Of a stretch of DNA of 64,000 nucleotides, positions 12,701-27,356 are shown piece after piece; the first letter of the stretch is position 1, and every line of letters starts with the position of its first letter. Source of the DNA: Rotaria sp. Silwood1 (lineage: Eukaryota; Rotifera; Eurotatoria; Philodinida; Philodinidae); assembly GCA_905250075.1 (NCBI GenBank), contig CAJNOP010000046.1, forward strand, positions 312,112-376,111, read 5' to 3'. The notes below the pieces were generated by a model. The model did no database searches. It saw nothing but the letters and a program-made list of their open reading frames with translations, and was not told the DNA's origin. The position numbers were made by a program, and so were the translations under genes.

Positions 12701-13430
12701 TTTAAATCAAGTAATGATATGATTGATAAAATCTCATAATCTCCTTTTTGTTATATTCTGTGTAGAAAATTATTTTTAAGCTGAGATTTGTAGAAATATG
12801 CTACATTATCTTATTGGTGTATCATGTGAACGAAAACATCTAATATTGAATTCATTGATTATTTCTTTGATGATTTTTTTTAGCAAAAATTATTATTAAC
12901 TAGACGTGTTTTCTTTTGTCTGTATGATTTTTTGTAGTCAAATACGACTTATGTTACCAGCATGGTTGGGTACTGATGATGCTTTTGAAGAATTTCTTAA
13001 AGAAAATCCTAATGGTCTAGATCGTTTACGTGAAATGATAAATTCATGGCCATTTTTTCGAATGTATATGGATATGCTTGAAATGGTTCTTGCTAAATCT
13101 GATGTTGATATAACAGCCTATTATGAACATCGACTTATTGAACCAAATACATCTATGCAAAAATTAGGTGAATCTTTACGTGGAAGACTTGATCATTTAC
13201 GTGAACTTGTTCTTCGTATAACTGATCAAAAAGAAATATTAGAACATGTACCACAACTTGCTCATGCAATTGCTTTACGTAATCCATATATTGAACCATT
13301 ACATAGATTACAAGCTGAATTAATGCAACGAAATCGAGATAAAAAACCAGAAGATATACCAGCTGATATATCAAGAGCTATGATGACTACTATGGCTGGT
13401 ATTGCTGCGGGCCTTAGAAATACAGGATAA
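9704..13430 (+). CDS. ppc: Phosphoenolpyruvate carboxylase, bacterial type (8 exons, 908 aa)
   Basis: Exons: 9724-10378, 10559-10719, 10788-10912, 10970-11597, 11653-11798, 11941-12077, 12203-12584, 12938-13430 (TAA). All junctions are GT...AG and keep frame. The product is colinear with E. coli Ppc (883 aa). It makes oxaloacetate from PEP and bicarbonate, an anaplerotic step of the cytosol. The catalytic histidine is in VLTAHPTE (His150); GGDRDGNPNVT is at about 268; the glycine loop [16 protein letters not shown] is at about 602; the active-site C-terminus GLRNTG is intact. Residues matching the E. coli aspartate/malate inhibition site (R587, K773, R832, N881) are all present. The feature starts after a 3' splice site (TTTTTTTGTTATAG) 20 nt before the ATG. 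Animals lack PEPC, so horizontal transfer from bacteria followed by intron gain is inferred. Codon use is AT-rich like that of its neighbours. Confidence 0.95.
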
Positions 13431-13500
13431 ACTTTATTTTTTAAGTTTTTTTTTCAAAGATTTTATGAAGAATTATAGTAGTGAGATTTGAGGTGTTTTT

Positions 13501-13648
13501 GTTCATATGAGTTACAAAAATTTCGGCCCAAGGAATTTTCGGCCCAGAATTTTTGACTATCACCCTCACACCCTCACTTCATCCTGAAGATAGTTAGGCT
13601 CTGGGCCGAAAAATTCCTCGGGCCGAAATTCCGATCTCCCGTTCATAT
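13501..13648. mobile_element. Palindromic MITE flanked by GTTCATAT duplication
   Basis: A 132-bp segment (13509-13640) is flanked by the direct repeat GTTCATAT at 13501-13508 and 13641-13648. Inside, AATTTCGGCCCAAGGAATTTTCGGCCCAGA-like sequence at about 13520-13550 is repeated inverted at about 13598-13630, so it folds into a strong hairpin around a CACCCTCACACCCTCAC centre. The 8-bp duplication suggests hAT-like insertion; the outermost bases of the two ends match poorly. It lies 70 bp past the PEPC stop and before a possible AATAAA, so it is probably transcribed in the 3' UTR. Confidence 0.65.
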
Positions 13649-13679
13649 AATCATATCATATTGCTGGTAATTTTGTGAA

Positions 13680-13685
13680 AATAAA
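13680..13685 (+). terminator. Candidate polyadenylation signal of the PEPC gene
   Basis: AATAAA lies 250 bp past the PEPC stop codon, just beyond the palindromic MITE. It is the first canonical hexamer found by eye in this 3' flank. In such AT-rich DNA it could occur by chance. Confidence 0.35.
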
Positions 13686-14450
13686 GAAATTTATTTTTAG
13701 ATTAAATTTTTGTTTACTTTTTTTTAAAAAGAAACTAATGAATATGATTTGAATTCATATAAATATTAAATCGTAATACTTTCAGTGATTGTCTCATTGA
13801 AATTCAAAATAAAATCTAGCGTGAAAAAACACTCGAAATATAAGTCAAAGATTACAACATCATTGTAGCACGATAAATGGACTTTTTATTATTCATTCGA
13901 ATCAATTCGCTGACAACAAAAAAAAAATAAAAGTGCAAAATCGTAATTTGTTGATACGTTCTGTCCGCTTAGAAATACTGGTTATAAATATATTCTTGTT
14001 TCAAATTGATTCTTATGAAAATAATAGCTTTTATTTGAAGAGTATCGACATTGAGTACATGACTCTGACATAAAAGGACAAAGTACGCTTACAAGTGCAA
14101 CACAAGTGTAACTATATTATGCGTAAATAAGTTTCTTTTTTCTTGATAAAGAACTAACACCTATTCAACACAATAAAATATATATAGTTAACTTCTTGAA
14201 AACCCTAAATATATATGCAGACTTTGTACACTAAACTTAGTTATAATATAAAGTGTAAAAAATAAAAACATGTTTCCACATTGAGTAGACAAATACGATT
14301 TTTATAGATAACGATAGACAAATACTCGTCATTTAAATTGGCTTATGTCTGACTTGATGTATCACCACCTTCTATTTTTTTTTCTTTTTCTCTCTCGTTC
14401 TTTTCTCTTGGCATATTACATAGCTTTGTCATTCGTAATTTTCTTTTACT
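13686..14450. other. Spacer between PEPC and acetyltransferase genes
   Basis: No open frame or repeat with defined ends. A pyrimidine-rich run (about 14373-14408) and a 3' splice-like site (TTTTCTTTTACTAG, ending at 14452) precede the next gene. Confidence 0.4.
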
Positions 14451-14461
14451 AGATAATATTC

Positions 14462-15466
14462 ATGATGTCTTCTACTGAAGACAAAAACAATACATCAGTT
14501 ATTTATCGACCTGTTGAAAAACATGAACAACAACACGCCATCGATCTTTGGTATACAGTATTTAACACTCAACCAGGATTTTTCGAACGCTATTTTAACA
14601 AAGAAACATCACCTCATTATCAAGAAGGTGATACATTAGGTGCTTGGATTGATGGACACTTAGTTAGTGTAATACATATTCGACGTCTTTATATTCGATC
14701 TCGTGATGATAATATAGAATATTTATGTGGTGCTGTGTCGAATGTTGCAACTTTAGAAGACCATCGAAAACATGGATATTCACGTCATCTTTTACGAATT
14801 GCTATTACAAAAATGGAACAAAGTGGAGAATTTGATATATCAGTTTTAGGTACTGGACAACCAAATCATTATTCAGTTTTTGGATGGGAACAAATCTCTT
14901 TACCATCTCCAATTAGTATTGAATGGAGTCATTTTAATTCATCTGGAGATAATAATCATTGGTATTCAACAAATGATATACTTTCATCTAACTGTCAACT
15001 ATTACTTGATATTTATTCAAATAAACCTCGAACATATCAATTTAATCGATCACCATTAACTATGTTTCAAGGTTGGACTGGATGGAATTGGCAAAAAGAA
15101 AATGCCATTGCATATTTAGCACGAGACGCTCAACAAGGTTATATTGTTATTAATAAACCAGATAATGCTGATGATATTTATATATCGGAATGGCGTGCAT
15201 CAAACGTAGATGTTGAAAGAAAATTATTTAAATTAGCAGCTAATGAAATTCGACGACGACAACCACAAACTAAAATAATTCGTTTTCATACTGTACCACA
15301 ATATATGAGTTTAGAAGAATTAGAACAATGGGCTGGTACTGTAACTGTTAGTAAAAATGACCATACAATGATTCGTAATATTCGATTATCAAATGAAATT
15401 TTAGAAAAGATAAAAGCTGCTTATTTAAGTGGTCATGCAACTTTTTGGCAAGGTGATTATTTTTAA
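14462..15466 (+). CDS. GNAT-family N-acetyltransferase (single exon, 334 aa)
   Basis: One uninterrupted frame from ATG to TAA. The N-terminal half is a GNAT fold: LCGAVSNVATLEDHRKHGY (about residues 88-106) is the usual beta4 strand followed by the acetyl-CoA pyrophosphate loop and helix (R-x-x-G). NHYSVFGWE matches the YxxFGF/E turn after it. This arrangement, with a longer C-terminal part, resembles Eis-like acetyltransferases (Acetyltransf_9). The substrate cannot be told. Two ATGs start the frame in tandem (14462 and 14465). The 3' splice-like site ends 9 nt before the first. The absence of introns in a window where other genes are split, and its position 1 kb behind the bacterial-type PEPC, make an acquired origin possible, but GNATs are universal and this is only an inference. 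Confidence 0.85.
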   Translation: MMSSTEDKNNTSVIYRPVEKHEQQHAIDLWYTVFNTQPGFFERYFNKETSPHYQEGDTLGAWIDGHLVSVIHIRRLYIRSRDDNIEYLCGAVSNVATLEDHRKHGYSRHLLRIAITKMEQSGEFDISVLGTGQPNHYSVFGWEQISLPSPISIEWSHFNSSGDNNHWYSTNDILSSNCQLLLDIYSNKPRTYQFNRSPLTMFQGWTGWNWQKENAIAYLARDAQQGYIVINKPDNADDIYISEWRASNVDVERKLFKLAANEIRRRQPQTKIIRFHTVPQYMSLEELEQWAGTVTVSKNDHTMIRNIRLSNEILEKIKAAYLSGHATFWQGDYF

Positions 15467-18400
15467 CAATTAAAACTGAATAGTTCAACTTTTTTTTTAA
15501 TAGTTGTAAAATCAATACAAAATGTTTGCATATTTTTCTATAATTATATAACAATATAGAATTAAATCATTGGTTTCTTTAATCTAAGTTATATGATTAT
15601 GTTTGTAATCTTGATAATCCTTTTGATGAACATTATCTTGGCTTTATCTATAGTTAAGAAACTAATAAGAGCTAAAGACACCAGGTTCACCGTAAATAGC
15701 ACTACTACAAAAAGAAAATTGAAATATCTCTACTTCAGTTTACTCAAATATGTATTACTAGCTTGAAACATGAAAACATAAACAGTCAATTACTGAAACA
15801 AAGATGACAATATCAGCCCATTAGTAAAGTATTATGAGAGCGTAGCTAGGTGTGTTCTTTTCACCTCTTACCTACCCACATCTGCATCCAGACCTAAACG
15901 CACATCTACGCCTACACACGTACTCACGAAAAAGACAACAGATATAAAACATATGCATGATTCAAATTAATTTGTTCGTTAAAGTTCCTCCTATTTTTCA
16001 ACTTTTTTGTTTTGAATATGAATTCTATGAAATGAACATATTGAAATCCTTTATCATCAACTAAATAATAATTTGTATTGAGTCAACGCTTGAATAAGCT
16101 GGCATATTTATCTTTCGACATTTTTTTCTTTTTGATCAAAGTAGGATTTATTCTATTATTAAGTCTCTACAAAGAAGTCATATTTGTTGTTCGTCTTGCC
16201 AACATTTTTTAGTTTCTATTCATTTTTGTTCAATACATCGTTAGTAAAAACGTTCGCTCCACTTATCCAACAGGTGTACAATTAGAAAGAAACAAATAAT
16301 ATCTTGGGAAAAAAAGGAGGAAAATCATTGGTAAGAAAAGTTTCCTTGAACAAAACAGGCCGCGTATACTAACATCTTAGACAAATCTCTAATAGCACTC
16401 GTGTTTTCTTTTATAAAGAATAAGATTTGTCACTGATAGTATTTAATCTTCTCAAAAACTAAATAATGAAAAAGGAGAAAATGAAGTTGTTGCTTACGTT
16501 GAGGTTTGAATAGTATAAAAGGAATTCATTTTCAATGAAACGTACCATTAGTATACTTATCAGTCCCAAGCTAACATCTATCAATATGGTTGTCTACAAA
16601 GAAACAATTTCAAGAAAAATAGCAATTGAATGCACATTCAGTGTCTTTTATTGTGTGTGTTTCGAAAAATGTCTTTAGACCTTTTGTGCAAAAAGAAATA
16701 TGTTCTCAAGCTCTAGAACAAACCTTGACGTGTATACTTAAAGATATGTATCTTTCAATTTTGAATGCATTGCTTTGTTGATTATGCTCTTCTTTAGGAA
16801 GGTCTCTTTGAGTGCGATCATAAGTCCTGCACCAATTAGGTCCTATGACTATGGGAACGTCTTTTTCGTCAAAAGAATCTAAAGAACTTTTTTCTTCAGA
16901 TTATGCTATAAGAGAGCACTGAAGTAATTTCACAATACGTTTTCAAACAGAAACGTATTTTTCAATAGATTGTTCCGTACTATTAGCTGTTTTTCAAAAT
17001 TTCTCTAACTAGAAACTAATACATTGCTATGACAATCGAAAGCATATTATTTTTCATACAGATGGAGCTCATATGTTACTATGGATATAAATACTAAAAG
17101 AATTAATAAACAACAGTGATCATTCTTTTAAAAAAACCGATTCCGAGAAAAGATCTTCTAATATGTCGAAGGCTCTATATAGATGTACACAGAGCAATTT
17201 TTCAAAATTAGTCAGTTTAAATAATGAAATTCGTATCTGATAAGTAAAACTCACAATTGCAACATTTTGAGTTTTAATATCTTTGCAAAAACCAATATTT
17301 CATGTTTAAAAATTTAATTTTTGCTAACCGTTGATATATAAACTTTCTTATTCTGTAACATGGCTCTAGTTGTATCAATATAGAATGATTCATCAAGTTC
17401 GTTTTGAGTTCTTCTTGCTATCCTTGATGACAACAGAATATTATCTATGAAACCTTGCACATGCATTTTTCGTACTTGATAACAGGTAAAATTTCGGTCA
17501 CATTACTAACCAAAAAAAAATCACTCCATTTGATTGAACTTAAGTAGAGATATCTCAATTTTGTTTACTGCATTACTGTTTATGGTCTATCCTATTTGTC
17601 TATTGAACGAACAACAATTGTTCTACATAATAGGACTGATGATATTCTTATGTGAAATATGAAAAAATCTTTTGAACTATTTACATAAATCTGTTAATGC
17701 AATACTATGAGCAATAAAAAATATTATTTCCAAAGAGAGATTAGCATGAGATGAATTTTAAAGGTGATCGATAGTCACTATTAATCGGACATATATTTAA
17801 TACAGCTGAAGCTAATGAATATCAAGCAAAAGACTTTATGAATAAAAGCTTTTTATGAATTTGATGATGAATCAGTAAAATACAAGAACCGTTCAATGCA
17901 AGTGAGAAAATATCAGGAGAAATCGATGAATAATACAATTGAAAAAATTCAAAAATGCACTATTATTGAAAATAGTTCAATTAAGAACGAAAATAGTACG
18001 AGAAAAATGAATTCATCTCGAATATTCGTTTTTTATATTTAATCAGAATTCGATTAATTACTATAACACTTAATAAAGAATTTAGGCCTGGGTTGTGATT
18101 TTTGTAGTCCCTACAAAAATAGATATGCAAGATGATTGGAATGTCAATTGTCAACCTTGAGAAATTTTCATTTGTTCAGACTACTCTCTCTATTTAATTA
18201 TGTCTTCAGCTTTCCATAAGATGACTTTCATTAATAGTTTATATTTATCTTGATTTTTAATAAAGTCATGTATCTACATATACATGATAAATATTTGAAC
18301 AGTTTTTCGAAAATTGATTCCATAAGATTGCTTATACCTTTGTCTTATGATTACTCAATGTTCTAGCATATTTATGAATAAAGTTATTGAAAATGCCTTC

Positions 18401-21400
18401 TGCAAAAATATCTCTTCTAATTTGTTACAATAGTTGGGCAACAATTTGCAAAAAGAAAAAAAATCGAAAATAACTATTTCATTTAACATTGTCCAATTTT
18501 TATATTCAAAGATTGCGTGATATGAATATCTTATATTAATATTTGTTACATTGTTTCATTGTATTCAAGTAAATACGGACAATAATGAAAAACTTAAACA
18601 CGAAAGTTAATGTGTGTTCGTTTCGATCTACAATGATTATAAATATTCCTCATTGCAGACAAATCATGAATGAAGTCAACTACACATAAATAGAACATTG
18701 GTCGACTTTCAAGCGACCCAATAACAAAAAAAAAGGTACTGTTTATCGATCATTTACTCTAGATAAAAAAAATTTTTTGATGTAGATAATGATTGAATAT
18801 CATAGAAACTTGCTGATTCATATTTTATTATTAAATATTGAAAATTTCTTCAATGTTTAAATACAATTCAACAATCAATAAATTAATGTTTATTTTTTTT
18901 CTTGTCTTTTTAACTTACATATTAAATTAGTCTTCTTATGATGATTTGTTTCGTTTATATCAGAGAAAAAAAAAACGGAAGTCTATGAAATGATAAGACA
19001 TATCCAGATGTGTGTATCTTTTCAAGCGATATCAATCTACGTCTATTTGTAATCAATTTTTTTCCTTTATCAAATAGTGAATAGAGATTATACATACATA
19101 TACAAACGAACAATCGTAAAAAGAAATTCATTCGTCCGTATACTAACATCTAATATAAGCTATTACAGGTTTCATCTCCTTTTTTTCCTGTTGCTTGTAT
19201 CTTTTCTTTGCAACCATACATATACACATGTGCAATTTCGTGCTTGAACTAACCCGTACAAATGTACATATAAGAAGCAAGCACTCGATGATCAACGATA
19301 TAAAATAATACAGGGTGTACGGCTAGACAATTCTCTTTATAGAATTGAGTTAGCAATGTGACAGCTGGACTAGTTAAAAGAAAAAGTCCAAAATAGAAAC
19401 AGTCGTCGTTTAGTTGTCTTATGAATTCAGATAATAGAAATGAAATTTCAGTTTGTCAATTTGAGATAGTAACAAATCATTAAATGAGTATCAACAAAAG
19501 ATGAATTATGTAAATTATTTGATTCGCTCAGAATAAATTAGATAGAATATATATTCGACTTTTTCGGTGAGTCAAAACGAAAGCGTAACTGGAAAAAATT
19601 AGTTTGATTGATTTTAACTTATTTTTTTTCTTTTATTTCTATCTATCATAATGAACTCTTTGTTGTTCTTTTATCAAGGTTTGGCTCTTTTCATTTATTG
19701 TAATTATCAAAAAGATCGGTTTTAGAGGCTAATACATTTATTTTTCCTTATTACATTATTGACGGCCTTGTTTTTATGTATGGTTATCATATATACACGA
19801 ATTTCTAGCTATCTGTCACAGACCAAGGTCAATAATTTTATTCGATCTGATATCCTATATAACAAGCTGCGTCCATTTCAATTTAGATCTTCCAGTAAGA
19901 TACTTTTTTTTTGTTGATATCATCTTTGCATATTTTTGTTCGATGTCATTTTCCTTTCGTTCGTCAATTGACTATCAAGAGATGTTTACTCACTGTTTCT
20001 ATTTTGTTGTAATGTAATATAAAAGTCAAAATATTTTAAGAAGAACTCAGTATGAATATGTATTATCAAAAGAGTGCGCGGCATTGATATATCTCAGCAA
20101 GATACTTGTTGATCGAAAACTCAATATACATACATAGAGATATATACGACCAATTTGATTTGATTAAAAAGCAAAAAAGAAGGAGTCATCTTGAACGACG
20201 ACATAATCATATGTATGATGTCACATTTCTTTTCAGATCAAAAGTAAAAGAATGTGAACTGGCATGCGCACAGCAGGATACATAATGTTTGTCTCTATCT
20301 CTCTAATTACCTCCATGGCTAAAGAATGTTTTTGAGCTAAATTGGCAGAATATGTCGTTGTTATTATTATTTTTTGTATCTATTTCCTGCAATGAATGTT
20401 TCTACTACGCATATATCCATTTCCGGAGGCTTTTGACTGACGCCAATAACTGTGAGTATAGTATAGCTTAGAGAACATCTACATATATATATATATATCT
20501 ATATGATTATTTTAAAAAAAATATCTTAAAAAAACCATTCACTATTGATTGTTTTTATAAAACATTATTCTCGTCATTTGTTTTTCTCTCAGACACGAGC
20601 TCTTGTTTAGATAGTGTAAGGTGTGTTGGCTTGAATAATCATAATAATAATATAAAATTCAGCACTATCAATCCATATTCATGATTACATTTCACACATC
20701 ATTATATGAAAAATGATTGATTTTTTTTTCTTCTCTTCTCGTTTCAAACAATTATATATAGTCTGAAGTTCAGTTTTTGTTCTCATTCTAACTTTAATTT
20801 TACGATAAATCGCTTCGATTCGACGCCATTTTATTTTTCAATTGAATTGATTAGAAAAGTATTGTCGCCATTAAGTGGTTCGACTTTATTCTTCACTGTG
20901 ACTCTCTATTTCAATGCTAAGTTATTATTGTCAATATCAAATGTAAGATTTTTTTTGAATGTAAGCGCACTATCAGAAAAGAGTGCCACTTATTCTCGAC
21001 GACAATGATCAGGAGTTTTAAATGCATGATGTGAAAAAGTGTATGAGCAAAGTCGGCATATATATATACACCAGCAGCAACTAGTTCAATGACCTACTCA
21101 ACAAGTGAACAGAGCGCTTATTGATCGGGAGGAGGCAATGACTGATAATCTTTTCCCAGCATTATTTTGGCAATAAAATAAAAATAAAAATAAAATGAAC
21201 TTCAAACATAAATAACAATTGCCACAGCTTTATTTCCTCAATGAAAGAAAATTCATCATTGATGATAATGAACTATATATAAATATTGATATCTCCAATA
21301 GGAGAACGACGAAGAGACAGAGAGAAAAAAAATCATTAACATAAACTAAATGTATTGACCAATGGACGTATTGATATGAAGAAAAAAAAACGATTTTCTA

Positions 21401-21984
21401 TTTGTAAGCTTGTCTTACGGCCATATCACAAATACTATTCACATATACGAATAACAACAACAACAACAATATGGTTCTTTTGTCATATCATCAGGTGAGA
21501 TTGATTATAAATATTTGAAGTGCAAAAAAGCGGAACCCGACATTTAAAATAAATATAATCATTTCTTCTTGTTCGTTTTTTTTTTCTTATGAAGATAAAT
21601 GAGATTCACTGTACTCATATTACAAAACTAAAATAAGAACTACTGCCGCTTTACATGACCATATTATCTTCTAATGCATAGACAGACAGTAACTACTTGA
21701 ACGTGTGTCATATTTCTTTAGTTTTTAATGAGAAAATTTTATATAATAAACAAACGCGCTTTTTTTTTTCTTTTCTTTATCTATCTATAAAAACTAAATT
21801 GCATAGACTTGTCAATTGAAAATGTCGCACTCTCTTGGACTGACTTGCATCGTTAAATAGATAAAAATCTGCCACACTTCCTTTGAATCAAGTCTTGCTG
21901 TATATATATATGTACGTGTTGCTAGAGGGTATTTAGATAGAAAGTCGATAACTACATAGCGATTCGGTAACGCAAACGAGCATC

Positions 21985-21991
<7 letters not shown>

Positions 21992-22017
<26 letters not shown>
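21992..22017. repeat. (CT)n microsatellite
   Basis: An almost perfect run of about 12 CT units in the gene-poor stretch upstream of TFAP2. Confidence 0.9.
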
Positions 22018-23595
22018 GTATCTTCGACAATAAAACTATCTGTCTGAAGATGTGTTTTTCAAAGGCGTGAAAATCGTCTCCCTTAATGCATTGCCTGTAT
22101 ATTAAGATATGAAATAAAATAGAAGAAAAAAAAAATTTTTATGAAGATGTCACCGCGCGTGACACTACGTCAAGCATCGTTAGGCACAATCAATAAAATC
22201 GTAATCGAATACATGAAGACTGTCAATGCATTACGTGATACAGCCGCCTACCCATGAGAGAAATATGTATTTTTAAAATTATCTATTCAGACAAGCAAAA
22301 GAAAACCAAACATACATAGCTATTTAACAACAATTAATAACTATTGTTAATATGTGTGACAAAAGTCTTTTTATATTTTCAAAAAGATTAGGTAAAAAAA
22401 AAATGTGTAGATGTAATTATGATAGATATACGATGAGGAAGTAATGTTGATAAAATAAGAAGTATTACATGTATTTATAATGTGTTTAGAATATAACACT
22501 GATCTATATAGAAAATACTTTAATGAGAAGATTTTTAAATATTATTATAGATATAATTTCGAAGCTTGGAGAATTATATGACAGAGTTAGTTAGATCATA
22601 TTTCTAGACATCTACTCGAATAGATGATTAGGGTTTCTTAAATCGATATAGAATTTGAGAAATATTGCATGAATATATATTCAAGTGGAATTATATTTAA
22701 AATCTTTGTATATATGATCTTATTTAAGAAATGATCGAATAACCATATTAGATTTTTTACAATCAAGAAATTCTTCATATTTCTCTTACGATTATAGAAT
22801 TATTATTATAAATTGTTCTTTTTTCTCGTATAATAAATATTATATAGTTGTAGGAAAAAAAAACTCTGCTAGTTTATTCTTTTATAATGAAAAAAAATTA
22901 GCTAAAACGAGAAACAGTATTTTCTGCATCTCATCACATCACCTGTCGTAAAAGAAGCTTACAATTTTAAGATTGACTACGCCTTGATGCATCATCATCA
23001 CCTGTTCAGTCGCTTGTCGGCTTATCTGACGACTTAATGAATTCAAAACTCGTTGTATTACCTCTTTCTATGTTTATGCTTCCGTGTACATCTATCGCCA
23101 ATCCTCCTCATTTTTTTTTTCTTTTTTTTTTCTACTTGATCCCTTCATCGTGCACAACAACACTTGAGACACTCTTGGACGTTTTTTTTTGTCTCTATAT
23201 GTATGTGTGCAAAAGTAGAATGTTGTTGTCATTGAAAGATCTCTCTGCTTCACGCTTCCGGTAGCATATTCTTTGTCCTATATGTGTAAGCATGTTTGCA
23301 AATGCTGACCGCTACCCCGGATATTGGTTTAGTTGCTAGCTGCTTCTTTTCTTTTTCTTTCCTTTACTATTACTAATAGCCGGAATCAATGATGATGTGG
23401 GTTGTAGTAGTTGTAATCGCAGTAGCTATAGAGAACGTTTGGAAAAAAAAGAGAAAAACGACCGAGCATGTTATAAACATCCCCCATAGACGTCGTGGCG
23501 TCGATCATAGGATGAGTTTATTTAGTAGCAGCTACTTTTCTTCCTCGTTCGCTCTTTTTTGGATCAGACGAGTAAGAATGGAAAAGAGACCGAAA

Positions 23596-23635
23596 GAGAG
23601 AGAGAGAGAGACAGAAGAAGAAGAAGAAGAAGAAA
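23596..23635. repeat. (GA)n followed by (GAA)n microsatellite
   Basis: Run of GA units passing into GAA units, giving an artificial Glu-rich open frame. Probably part of the TFAP2 promoter or 5' UTR region. Confidence 0.8.
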
Positions 23636-23985
23636 AGGGAAGAAAAAAAATCGTTCACCCAATCGCTGATGCCCGAGGATGCAGCGAATTTTGCCGATTG
23701 GCTTGTAAGAGCTTGCATGCTGCCGGAGGGCACGATTGGTCGAAAACAGAGAACGAACAAATATAGAGAAAAGAAATCCATTTGGCTCAGTGCATATACA
23801 ACAAGTTTTGCTTGGCGAAGAAAAAAACGGAATTTTTGTATATGTATTTTACGTATATGTATATATATGATGTAATATATTTATTTATTTTCTTTTCTAT
23901 CAATACAGGTTGACTTCTTTCTCTTTCTCATATTATTATAAAATTTGGCCGCTAGCAACAGGAGTAGAAAAAAAAGGAAATTGGA

Positions 23986-24008
23986 CATCATCATCATCAT
24001 CATCATCA
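23986..24008. repeat. (ATC)n microsatellite
   Basis: About seven tandem ATC/CAT units in the probable 5' UTR of the TFAP2 gene. A 3' splice-like site (TTTTCTATCAATACAG) ends at 23909, about 400 bp before the ATG, so a 5' UTR intron is possible. Confidence 0.75.
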
Positions 24009-24311
24009 GATCGATCGTCAACAGTTGTGTGTTTGTCGACATTTTTTTTCTCTCATATACTCTTTCTCTCTCTCGCTCTTTTTTCTCTCGTCTTTTTTTT
24101 CACTGTGTGTTTTGTGTGCATCACGACAAAGACTTACACACACATACACACATATACACGTATAATTCCATCGTCGTGCATTTTTTTGCTTCGGGTGTTT
24201 ATTGTTGTCATCTCATCATCGGTCGTCGAACTGCCGCAGGAGAGCGAATATAGCACTCCTGAGAACGAAGAAGAAGAATAAGAAGAAAAAAAAGTTCAAC
24301 AACATCATCGT

Positions 24312-27356
<3,045 letters not shown>

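Larger units (their letters stand above)
15467..23909. other. Long gene-poor stretch upstream of TFAP2
   Basis: About 8.4 kb without a recognisable gene. Open frames at 18955-19149, 21812-22030, 23037-23264 and 23389-23766 are low-complexity or read through simple repeats. The last 900 bp are rich in pyrimidine or purine runs. It probably includes the TFAP2 promoter, 5' UTR and regulatory DNA, but no specific site can be named. Confidence 0.4.

Noticed and set aside
23037..24281. Several overlapping open frames upstream of TFAP2
   Set aside because: They read through simple repeats (GAA, ATC, CT) in more than one frame and are better explained as 5' UTR or promoter sequence.
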